Of a stretch of 64,000 bases of DNA, positions 1-8,489 are shown piece by piece (position 1 is the first letter of the stretch; each line of letters opens with the position of its first letter). Under the pieces are notes generated by a model that was given only the letters and a program-made list of their open reading frames with translations, did no database searches and was not told where the DNA came from. The DNA comes from Lamellibrachia satsuma (taxonomy: Eukaryota; Annelida; Polychaeta; Sabellida; Siboglinidae), in NCBI GenBank assembly GCA_033239005.1, contig BSQZ01000060.1:2013501-2077500 (forward strand), in the 5' to 3' direction. A program made the position numbers and the translations under genes.

Positions 1-880
1 ACATTTAATCCATATTTGAATGGGTGCACTTCATGTGGCAGATGAATGACGTTAGTGGTTAGTGACCTGGACCAGTTGGTAGAGAGGAGAACAGCGTGGG
101 GCAGGACAACCCCAGTGTGATATTTCTTCCAAGATGTGTCTGGTAGACATTAGTATAAATGATTCATAGTCCACTAATAGATTCCTACTGTTGTTGCTCA
201 AATAGAGCCTTTTTGTCACACTCCACCATCTGTGTCTGGCTAAAGGCTTTTAAAGGATGCACTGAACTTGTTCTGCCTTTACGCACACTGGCACACTACG
301 TCCAGTCAAGGACGTAATCAGACATATGTGCAGTTGAGTGCTATTGAAGAATGCTATGTGAGATCTGTGGGGATCTACAATTTTACATCTCCCTTGAGGC
401 AGTCGGAGTGGGTGCACTGTCAGCATTCATGGATGCCATATTAGCACCTATTGACCTTACGTTAAGCCTACTACCGTAGTAAAGACCAATAAGTGTTTTA
501 TTGCACCGTTGTTAGCATCCAGAATGGAGGATACATCGATGCAGTTGGCACAATAAAAATTTTCACCTGCTCCGTATGTGCTATGTATTACTACACTATA
601 TTGTAGTGAAAGGTCTCTCATAATCTGCAAGTGATTATAGGGAAAATAAAATCATTGTGTGTGTGTAGTGTAGCTATTGTTTGTTTACAATAATTTTGCA
701 AGTTCACTGATCAGTCTGAATGTAGTGTATCTGGCTCCTGTTGTTCTTATGTATTGTCTGCTGAATATATTGCTCCGTCCGTGGATCATGCGTTATCAGG
801 CTTCTTGCATTGTGGCTCCTGCATTTCTCTCATATGACTTCTGTCTTGGCTGTTGTGTTTTGTACCTTCTTCCATTATAG
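1..880. other. no supported feature
   Basis: AT-rich unique-looking DNA. Short open frames here show no recognisable domain, no splice structure and no repeat. I see nothing I can name. Confidence 0.5.
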
Positions 881-884
881 GGCT

Positions 885-1065
885 GGGATCTTTACGTGTG
901 TATTTAGCCCTGTTTTTTGGGTATCACAGGTTACAGATTTTAGTTTCTCGTCTGAAAGGCATGAACAATGTGGAGTGATAAGAATTGCCAAAGTTTCAAA
1001 ACTGCAGCAGGTGGATTTGATCCCAGATTGACAGTCCAACGCTCTATCTGTCCAGGTGTGGCATA
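885..1065 (-). mobile_element. tRNA-derived SINE, degenerate
   Basis: Read on the minus strand there is a tRNA-like head: an A-box-like stretch around GATAGAGCGTTGGACTG, followed by a B-box-like GGGATCAAATCC, then the CACCTGCTGC and TTTTGAAACTTTGG block. The same block follows the B box in the other SINE copies near 5.85, 42.9 and 47.05 kb. It is probably the 5' half of the same SINE family. The 3' half is lost or merges into the neighbouring array. Confidence 0.55.
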
Positions 1066-1490
1066 TGTATTTTGTGCCACAGGTCCTTATTTGGCTTTTT
1101 TGTGTGCTTCCCAGGTGTGGCATTTGCATTCCGTACCTGCATTAGTACCTGGCTCTTGTTTTGTATCACCTGTCCTTGGGCTTGCCAAGTCTTTCTGTAT
1201 AGACTGACAATTTCATATTTTTTGTACCAGGTGTGGCATTTGTGTTTTGTGCCTGCATCAGTACCTGGTACACCTGTGATGGTTCTTGTGTCTTGTGCCT
1301 GCATCAGTGCCTGGTACACCTGTGATGGTTCTTGTGTCTTGTGCCTGCATCAGTGCCTGGTACACCTGTGATGGTTCTTGTGTTTTGTGCCTGCATCAGT
1401 ACCTGGTACACCTGTGATGGTTCTTGTGTTTTGTGCCTGCATCAGTACCTGGTACACCTGTGATGGTTCTTGTGTCTTGTGCCAACTGTT
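1045..1490. repeat. 46-bp minisatellite with decayed outer copies
   Basis: The clean part (about 1250-1485) has roughly five copies of a 46-bp unit beginning CCTGCATCAGTACCTGGTAC. Older, spaced partial units sharing GGTGTGGCATTTG lie at about 1055, 1115 and 1230, and again at about 1700 next to the palindromic-MITE fragment. Both strands are open over parts of the array only because of the repeat. Confidence 0.8.
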
Positions 1491-1724
1491 CTCAGTGTTG
1501 CCAATTCTTTTTATAGTATGGTATGTTATCTGACAGTCCTAAGTGTATAACGATATCTGGCCAAAATTTCACATGGAAATTACAGACTTATGCCGTGCCA
1601 ATGCCAATTCGAATTTCGATTAAATCTACTAATTTCTTTTCTTCAAGTGTTGGCAACCCTATGTCCTACGTTGGCTTATAGTTATATTGTACCTACTGCC
1701 CAGGGTGTGGCATTTGTGTTTTGT

Positions 1725-1795
1725 GTCTGCCACGCCTATTGTGTCAAGGAATCTGTTCTTATAAGCGTACACCAACTTTGTTTCTCTAAACTATA
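1725..1795 (-). mobile_element. palindromic-core MITE, right-hand fragment
   Basis: On the minus strand this matches the right half of the copy at 43510-43842: AGAGAAACAAAG, then TTGGTGTACGCTTATAA, then ACAGATTCCTTGACA. Its left half is found 2.9 kb away at 4676-4881 in the same orientation. This piece and that one are therefore halves of one element split by the Penelope-like insertion between them. Confidence 0.7.
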
Positions 1796-1832
1796 AAGTA
1801 ACTAATAATTTACACTTTGGAGCAGAAATTTA

Positions 1833-2345
1833 AACTTGTTCACGCGCTGATGACGTATGTTGAGGCTCAGATTTTGACGGAATAATCTGGTTGTAGATGG
1901 CGGGTAGGTGGTATCCCTGGTCTCGGTTCATGGTGGGGCCTCTCTGCTTGATGTAGATTGCCTCCTTCTCTTTTCTTTGGTGCCAGTTTTGTTCTCTGGC
2001 CAGGACCTTGGTGTTGTCCATGGACACTGAGGGTACTGTGGCAGGACAGTGGTCTCCTACCCCTGTAGGTTTATCTAGATTCATATGTTCCTTGAACCTC
2101 TGGCTGAGTGTTTGTTTAGTCTCACTGATGTATGTGTGTCTGCTGTTGTTGTCACTGTTGTTGTCACTGTTGTTGTTTCCGTGTCTTCTCTTTCAGGTGA
2201 ACTACCACATAACGAAGAGTGTTTGAAGGCTTATGGTACAGGTGCACATTGTGTAACTTGAAGACTCATCCAAGTTGTTCTGATAGCCCTGCTACATATG
2301 GTAGTCCCAACATGGGTCGGTTTGTATTTGTTGTTTTAGAACTAT
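1833..2345 (-). pseudogene. Penelope-like linker and GIY-YIG endonuclease remnant
   Basis: On the minus strand the linker reads LPYVAGLSEQLG, then a stop where the family normally has arginine, then VFKLHNVHLYHKPSNTLR and VVHLKEKT, a clear match to the conserved Penelope linker. A short CAGTGACAACAA-type repeat (about 2140-2180) replaces the start of the GIY-YIG domain. The domain resumes with TYISETKQTLSQRFKEHM, in which the usual YIG is YIS, then a GDHCPAT segment. It ends with EAIYIKQRGPTMNRDQGYHL, the conserved endonuclease end with its ExxxI and NRDxG signature. Frameshift, stops and loss of the first GIY motif make it non-functional. Recognition rests on remembered family motifs, not a search. 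Confidence 0.82.
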
Positions 2346-2349
2346 TATT

Positions 2350-2820
2350 GTTTGTGGCTGGTAGTTTCTCACCGGGAGGGGGAACCTCAAGGGCCCACTC
2401 CTGGTAGTTTCTCACTGGGAGGGGAACCTCAAGGGCCCACTCCTGGTAGTTTCTTACTGGGAGGGGAACCTCAAGGGCCCACTCCAGGTAGTTTCTCACT
2501 GGGAGGGGAACCTCAAGGGCCCACTCCTGGTAGTTTCTCACTGGGAGGGGAACCTCAAGGGCCCACTCCTGGTAGTTTATCACTGGGAGGGGAACCTCAA
2601 GGGCCCACTCCTGGTAGTTTCTCACTGGGAGGGGAACCTCAAGGGCCCACTCCAGGTAGTTTCTCACTGGGAGGGGGACCTCAAGGGCCCACTCCTGGTA
2701 GTTTATCACTGGGAGGGGAACCTCAAGGGCCCACTCCTGGTAGTTTCTCACTGGGAGGGGAACCTCAAGGGCCCACTCCTGGTAGTTTCTCACTGGGAGG
2801 GGGTACCTCTAGGGCGCACT
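2350..2820. repeat. 42-bp minisatellite inside Penelope-like ORF
   Basis: About 11 copies of a 42-bp unit (plus strand CTCACTGGGAGGGGAACCTC and following). On the minus strand every copy is open and encodes a 14-residue unit, NYQEWALEVPLPVR. The adjoining thumb sequence has NDYPECALEVPPP, so the unit is a tandem expansion of that coding segment. The array is in frame with the downstream linker. At the thumb side a one-base difference in a C run (five versus four) shifts the frame. Two units carry CCAGG for CCTGG, suggesting block duplication. Confidence 0.9.
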
Positions 2821-2824
2821 CCGG

Positions 2825-3080
2825 GTAGTCGTTGGCTCTCAGGGCGTTACGGACATGCACAAGCTCTGTTTTTCTGTCTTTAGTGGTGGTGACATATTCT
2901 GTGGCATGTTGGTGAGTGTGTACACAAACCGATCTTTTGTGCATTAGGAGGTGATGTGATTTGAAGGTGTGTGTAAACTTCCTATATATAGTAAGCTTTG
3001 TGGATGCGTTGTCGAATATATGCATGCAGAGATCCAGGAATGGTAGTTTTTGGTCTTTCTCTGGCTCGGTGGTGAACTTA
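2825..3080 (-). pseudogene. Penelope-like RT thumb/connector segment
   Basis: The minus strand reads VKFTTEPEKDQKLPFLDLCI, then a YRKFTHTFK block, SHHLLMHKRSV, and RKTELVHVRNALRANDYPE. This is the conserved stretch of Penelope-like RTs (KLPFLD, YRKPTHT, HKRSVV, LxxNGYP) that follows the YVDD palm. It directly continues the palm segment at 4372-4596, from which it is separated by the AT-rich insertion. A frameshift is seen where it enters the minisatellite. Confidence 0.85.
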
Positions 3081-4391
3081 ACCTGAAAAGTTAATTAATT
3101 CAATTACAATTGACTCAGAAACATTTAAATTAAATTAACCCACACGTTTCTCAGGTCATTTAAATTAAATAAAATTAACCTCCCAAATTCTTCAAATAAA
3201 TTAAATTAACAATTAACTTTAATTAAATTAAATTATATTGTTTTAGAAATGCAGAATACATTCATATGTGACTGTTTTTTGTAAGTTTAAGCACTTGATA
3301 CAAGTCATCATTGAAATAATATGTTAATTGTTATTTACACATTTTATAACAGTTCTAAATTCACAAGTAGGTTCATAAACGTTATTGTCATGACAGTACA
3401 GTGTTCATATATATTGATGGAATTACTTTACTTATTACATCTGAGGAACATTATTTTTATCATCAAACAAATCTGAACATTATTGTTGACTTATAAAAGA
3501 AATGTTTTTTGTAACTTTGTTGGAAAACATTTGCTTATACAATATTTAGATACCGAGACATTTTTTGTCATGGGTATTTGATCACATTTTAAAAGTTGTA
3601 GATGTTTGTTAAAATTAATGTTTTTCTGAAAGGAATGTCAAGTTGTGGCTGAAGATTTGCAGGGTGTGGAGTTTCCTCCTATATTCAACCACCAAATTAA
3701 TAAAACCGGTGTTATTTATGCAGTGTTTTATGCTAAATCATTATGGTTCCGCTTTATACACTAACATTTAAATATTTATAAAAAAAATTATGTAACACTA
3801 GAACTGGCTTGCTTTTGATTCCAGTTGGCGCTGTAGCTATTTTACTGTTCTCTGCATGTTATACGTACATTTACAGATGTACAGAAAAAATATAGAGATA
3901 ATCTAATGCATAGGTCCACTTGGCTGCAAGTTGCCAGCCAAACATGTTTACTTTAGACAGAGATTTGCAGCAGCCATCATTTGTCATCACCTTGTTACCA
4001 GAGGACATTCTACTGTCTAGGTCTTCCCTCCAACTCACAGGGCCTGTATGACCAGCCCACTCCAGTTTGCACAGACAGTATCAGTGCTCTGTGATGTTCT
4101 CCCTCCCATTCATACCTGCCTTAACCTAATCTTTGTCAGGTTAATCACTGGAATAGTTACTGCAGTCCTTTTGGAAATGCCTGGGTAACATAGGTGTGAA
4201 CTATCCAGTAATACCAACTATTCAATGAGCACTTAATTGAAAGTTAATTGGGAATTTGTCAATTAAATTAACACCTTTTTGTAAAGTTAATTAATTAAAT
4301 TAAATTAATGTAGCCTTTTTGGTAAAGTTAATTAATGAAATTAACTTAATTGAGCTAATTAAATTTTTAAATTAACAATTGAAATTAACCC
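3081..4391. mobile_element. AT-rich insertion within the Penelope-like ORF
   Basis: This 1.3-kb block interrupts the RT between the YVDD segment and the thumb. Both ends are packed with TTAATTAA/AAATTAAATTAA-type short repeats (3085-3235 and 4225-4390), roughly in inverted arrangement; the middle has no coding potential. Subterminal repeats of this kind suggest a non-autonomous DNA transposon. I cannot identify a superfamily or a clean target duplication. Confidence 0.5.
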
Positions 4392-4596
4392 ATGCATGGT
4401 GTGAATTGATGTTGTTGATATGTTCAGTGAACTTATCCATGTCGTACTCATTAAGTACAGTGAATGTGTCATCCACATAAAGTAGCCACAGTAATTGAGG
4501 TTGAGGTGCTGTAGAGAGGGCTAGTTCATATGTTGTCAGTTCATAGGTCATCAGTGCATAAACAAGGTCCGCAGTAGACGGGTTGAAACTTCGCAT
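4372..4596 (-). pseudogene. Penelope-like RT palm with YVDD
   Basis: The 74-residue frame contains ALSTAPQPQLLWLLYVDDTF, with YVDD at residues 40-43, followed by DKFTEHINNIN. This matches the motif C region of Penelope-like RTs (ALxTAPxPPxLWxRYVDDTF, then HLNSIxxxIxFT). Motifs A and B are missing because the element is truncated just upstream at about 4600, next to its terminal repeat. The two catalytic aspartates of YVDD are intact. The frame is terminated by the AT-rich insertion. Confidence 0.85.
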
Positions 4597-4675
4597 TCAT
4601 TAAAATTTTTGCTCCAAAGTAAGTGTAAATTATTACTTTCTAATGGATTCTTGGAGCAATGAACAATATATTTCA

Positions 4676-4881
4676 TACTAAGGTAACTGTTTAGCACTAG
4701 TGGTGTCATTTGGTGATTAGGGTAGAATAACTGAAAAGTAGTGCCAACTGTTTAACATTAGATGACGATACTTTTTAGTTGTTCCACACTAGTCATATTA
4801 CAATAATTACGGATCCTGATGATTAAAAAAGGGGGCGTGCACTAAGTAGAGCATGTACGCTTAGTAGGTCGAATACGGTAC
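4676..4881 (-). mobile_element. palindromic-core MITE, left-hand part
   Basis: On the minus strand: a terminal TACCGTATTCGACCTA, then AAGCGTACATGC, a hairpin whose arms read GACTAGTGTGGAACAACT and its near complement, and CACTAGTGCTAAACAGTTAC. It aligns with 43510-43842 over its whole length and stops at the Penelope-like insertion. The terminal sequence is the inverted complement of the right ends at 16.98 and 43.84 kb, so the family has terminal inverted repeats. Confidence 0.75.
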
Positions 4882-4977
4882 ATTGTTTTAACTCTTCAAC
4901 AGCGATCTGCTGATCATGTCTGGTGCTCTTCAATTTGCTCTTCAAGTTTGCTCCTTCTGTTCTCTTCCATGCATTGT

Positions 4978-5570
4978 GCTCCCCAAGATGTCATAGATGC
5001 TCCCCAAGATGTCATAGGTGCTCCCCAATATGTCATAGGTGCTCCCCAAGATGTCATAGATGCTCCCCAAGATGTCATAGGTGCTCCCCAAGATGTCATA
5101 GATGCTCCCCAAGATGTCATAGATGCTCCCCAAGATGTCATAGGTGCTCCCCAAGATGTCATAGATGCTCCCCAAGATGTCATAGGTGCTCCCCAAGATG
5201 TCATAGGTGCTCCCCAAGATGTCATAGATGCTCCCCAAGATGTCATAGGTGCTCCCCAAGATGTCATAGGTGCTCCCCAAGATGTCATAGATGCTCCCCA
5301 AGATGTCATAGGTGCTCCCCAAGATGTCATAGGTGCTCCCCAAGATGTCATAGGTGCTCCCCAAGATGTCATAGATGCTCCCCAAGATGTCATAGGTGCT
5401 CCCCAAGATGTCATAGGTGCTCCCCAATATGTCATAGGTGCTCCCCAAGATGTCATAGGTGCTCCCCAAGATGTCATAGGTGCTCCCCAATATGTCATAG
5501 GTGCTCCCCAAGATGTCATAGGTGCTCCCCAATATGTCATAGGTGCTCCCCAAGATGTCACGTGCCATAG
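4978..5570. repeat. 21-bp minisatellite, about 28 copies
   Basis: The unit is GCTCCCCAAGATGTCATAGG plus T, with a G/A variant (TAGGTG or TAGATG) and a rarer CCAATATG variant. Because 21 is a multiple of three, several frames on both strands stay open. The heptapeptide translations are a by-product and not evidence of a gene. The array begins about 95 bp beyond the end of the palindromic MITE. Confidence 0.93.
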
Positions 5571-5689
5571 GTGCTCTCTCATCTATTTCTTCAGGGTAGT
5601 GGATCAGATACTATATGTCTGGATAATTGCTCAGCAAAGTCCTACTAGGATATAGCACTGAGGGTTTATTGTCCTTCTCTAGAGTTAGT

Positions 5690-5912
5690 GAGTCCATCAC
5701 AGGTTTTTTCCATGCGTGGGATATTTGACTTCCCCTGGCATACACACCAGGTAGAAGGGACCAACAGTTTTTAGTGTCTCTTCCAAGACACAGGCAAAAT
5801 AGGGTGACAGAAATTGTTCAAGCTTCGAAATGGTAAAGGTGGAATTGAACGACCGTTATCTCAATCGATAGGCGGGTGCTCTAACCATTAGACCACTGCC
5901 CCCACTATGCAT
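5690..5912 (-). mobile_element. tRNA-derived SINE, nearly full length
   Basis: Minus strand: A box TGGTCTAATGGTTAGAGCAC (5877-5896), B box near GGTCGTTCAATTCC (5841-5854), then TTTCGAAGCTTGAACAATTT, CTGTGTCTTGGAAGAGACAC, and a 3' part with TACCTGGTGTGTATGCCAGG and AATATCCCACGCATGG. The same body and 3' modules recur near 11.95, 42.85, 46.65 and 47.0 kb. Confidence 0.8.
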
Positions 5913-6084
5913 AAAAGTTTCAGTTACATCTTGGCACAATTCATATTTGATGCCACGACCTACTATAATATGAAGAATAGTTGTTTTTATGATTCTCAAA
6001 ACTGATCAAGAAAGTACACAGAGCACGAAGCGAATGAATAAGTGAGATGGTAAGAGGGCTCCTTTGCTGGAAAGCAAGAGCCCT

Positions 6085-7450
6085 TGTTGCCAATGGTGAA
6101 ATGACAAAAGGCACCCTGGAGGGCAAGAAACAATGGGGCCGGCAGAGGAAAGACTGGCCGGATAACATAGAGGAATAGACCAAGCAAAGCTGACTGACCC
6201 TACTATGCACAGTAGAGAACAGACAAAGCTTACTGACCCTACTATGCACAGCAGAGAACAGACAAAGCTTACTGACCCTACTACGCACAGTAGAGAACAG
6301 ACAAAGCTTACTGACCCTACTATGCACAGTAGAGAACAGACAAAGCTTACTGACCCTACTATGCACAGCAGAGAACAGACAAAGCTTACTGACCCTACTA
6401 TGCACATCAGAGAACAGACAAACCTTACTGACCCTACTATGCACAGCAGAAGACAGACAAAGCTTACTGACCCTACTACGCACAGTAGAGAACAGACAAA
6501 CCTTACTGACCCTACTATGCACAGCAGAAGACAGACAAAGCTTACTGACCCTACTACGCACAGTAGAGAACAGACAAAGCTTACTGACCCTACTATGCAC
6601 AGTAGAGAACAGACAAAGCTTACTGACCCTACTATGCACAGCAGAGAACAGACAAAGCTTACTGACTCTACTATGCACAGCAGAAGACAGACAAAGCTTA
6701 CTGACCCTACTATGCACAGCAGAGAACAGACAAAGCTTACTGACCCTACTATGCACAGCAGAGAACAGACAAAGCTTACTGACCCTACTATGCACATCAG
6801 AGAACAGACAAACCTTACTGACCCTACTATGCACATCAGAGAACAGACAAACCTTACTGACCCTACTATGCACAGCAGAGAACAGACAAAGCTTACTGAC
6901 CCTACTATGCACAGTAGAGAACAGACAAAGCTTACTGACCCTACTATGCACAGCAGAGAACAGACAAAGCTTACTGACCCTACTACGCACAGCAGAAGAC
7001 AGACAAAGCTTACTGACTCTACTACGCACAGCAGAGAACAGACAAAGCTTACTGACTCTACTACGCACAGCAGAAGACAGACAAAGCTTACTGACCCTAC
7101 TACGCACATCAGAGAACAGACAAACCTTACTGACTCTACTATGCACAGCAGAAGACAGACAAAGCTTACTGACCCTACTATGCACATCAGAGAACAGACA
7201 AACCTTACTGACCCTACTACGCACAGCAGAGAACAGACAAAGCTTACTGACTCTACTACGCACAGCAGAAGACAGACAAAGCTTACTGACTCTACTACGC
7301 ACAGCAGAGAACAGAGAAAGCTTACTGACCCTACTACGCACAGCAGAAGACAGACAAAGCTGTTGAAGACTCTGTGAAAGTGGCACCATTATGACCGTCC
7401 CGAACAGGGGGATCAAGTTGAAGGTGAAGGTGACACTTTTAAGGGTACAT
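6085..7450 (+). pseudogene. LINE ORF2 C-terminus expanded by a tandem repeat
   Basis: Plus strand 6100-6170 reads TLEGKKQWGRQRKDWPDNIE, the conserved GKxxxGRxRKxWxDNI motif near the C-terminus of several non-LTR retrotransposons. The same frame then enters the 39-bp array (6191-7360), each unit coding LTLLCTAENRQSL. After the array, VEDSVKVAPL, a stop and PSRTGGSS follow at about 7362-7410 in a shifted frame, resembling the normal ORF end. The coding tail is thus split by roughly 30 copies of a 13-codon unit. An in-frame stop replaces the expected tryptophan after DNIEE. A (TTG)n run at 7458-7470 may mark the LINE 3' end. Confidence 0.7.
6191..7360. repeat. 39-bp minisatellite, about 30 copies
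   Basis: The unit begins ACTGACCCTACTATGCACAG and ends AGACAAAGCTT (a HindIII site recurs in most copies). Variants include TATGCAC/TACGCAC, AGCAGAGAA/AGCAGAAGA, ACATCAGAG, CCTTACTG and CTCTACT. Variant strings recur in blocks, indicating segmental copying. Length 39 is a multiple of three and five frames stay open. Confidence 0.93.
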
Positions 7451-7475
7451 AGTCTGATTGTTGTTGTTGTCAAAT

Positions 7476-7790
7476 CATGTTTTATAGTATAAACTACAGA
7501 AATTTATCTATATTTTATCATCTTGACTGCCCAAATGTGTTTGAATGAACCACAATTTGTTAATATAAGTTGACCATTATCTGTTGATGAATATCGACCT
7601 TGCTGTTCAGCATGCAATGTAAACATGGTATTCGGGTTGAAATATTCAAATTAATCAAATAACGGTAAAATTATATTAACACACTGTGGTTCATTAAAAC
7701 ACCCTTGAACGGTCAAGATGCTAAAACAGACACAGTTTATACTGTATAACACGATTTTATGATAAAAACCATCAAATTATGTATCTTTAA
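7476..7790. repeat. long imperfect inverted repeat (fold-back relic)
   Basis: The arm 7484-7580 and the arm 7668-7756 are inverted relatives: TTCATTCAAACACATTTGGGCAGTCAAGAT on one strand pairs with TTCATTAAAACACCCTTGAACGGTCAAGAT on the other. Related single arms lie near 31.8, 42.4 and 61.7 kb. No coding sequence is visible. Confidence 0.6.
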
Positions 7791-8290
7791 GTACGAATAA
7801 AATTAATATATTATTATTAGGCCATTCCCACTTAGTCTTATTCTGCTTGACCCTGCTGTCACTGAGGTCACTAGCAGCATTCCAACCTTCTGACTGTTTC
7901 TCTTGCATCTGTTGCACTTTTTGTACACTGCTGCTATTTTTAATCGTTGTGGTTTTTTTTTAAAGCACGGCTTCCTTTTCTGACATGCACCATTTCTGTA
8001 ACGGCCAAATCCCTTTTATCCCTACCTTGGTCCACATCCGATTGAATCACTGAGCGCTGCTGTCAATTGTCATCCCAGCTGAAGTGATGACGTTAGTGCA
8101 TCAGTGCTGCTAATGCAGACTTCCGCAGAAAATGGCCAATTGGATCAATTACCTTTGCAATATAAAAAAAGGTTTGGTTACCAGGAATCGTCCCATCATT
8201 TTTCTTGGCAGTTGACTCTTGTTATTGTTCTTCTTCAGACATTGACGCTCGGCAAACACTGCTGATTTCATTCAGATTTAGCATTGACAA
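7791..8290. other. no supported feature
   Basis: Unique-looking sequence between the fold-back relic and the (TA)n tract. No domain, repeat or splice pattern recognised. Confidence 0.4.
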
Positions 8291-8485
<195 letters not shown>

Positions 8486-8489
8486 CATT

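Larger units (their letters stand above)
1795..4640 (-). mobile_element. Penelope-like retroelement, 5'-truncated, GIY-YIG type
   Basis: Minus-strand order is RT core with YVDD (4596-4372), thumb/connector (3080-2825), linker with minisatellite (2820-2350), linker end (2345-2185), then the GIY-YIG endonuclease C-terminus (2125-1833). This is the standard domain order of endonuclease-bearing Penelope-like elements. Imperfect inverted repeats bound it: 1795-1833 and 4600-4640 share the core AATAATTTACACT and TTTGGAGCA in opposite orientations, as in Penelope pseudo-LTR ends. Flanks TAAAGTAAC (1794-1802) and TAAGGTAAC (4679-4687) look like an imperfect target duplication. It is inactive: 5' truncated, with stops, a frameshift and an internal insertion. 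Confidence 0.85.

Noticed and set aside
4914..5655. Heptapeptide repeat proteins on both strands (for example CSPRCHR, TSWGAPM)
   Set aside because: Five overlapping frames open over the same 21-bp array; no flanking coding sequence, splice site or signal peptide.
4978..7360. CRISPR-like array
   Set aside because: The repeats are contiguous with no unique spacers, and the DNA is eukaryotic.
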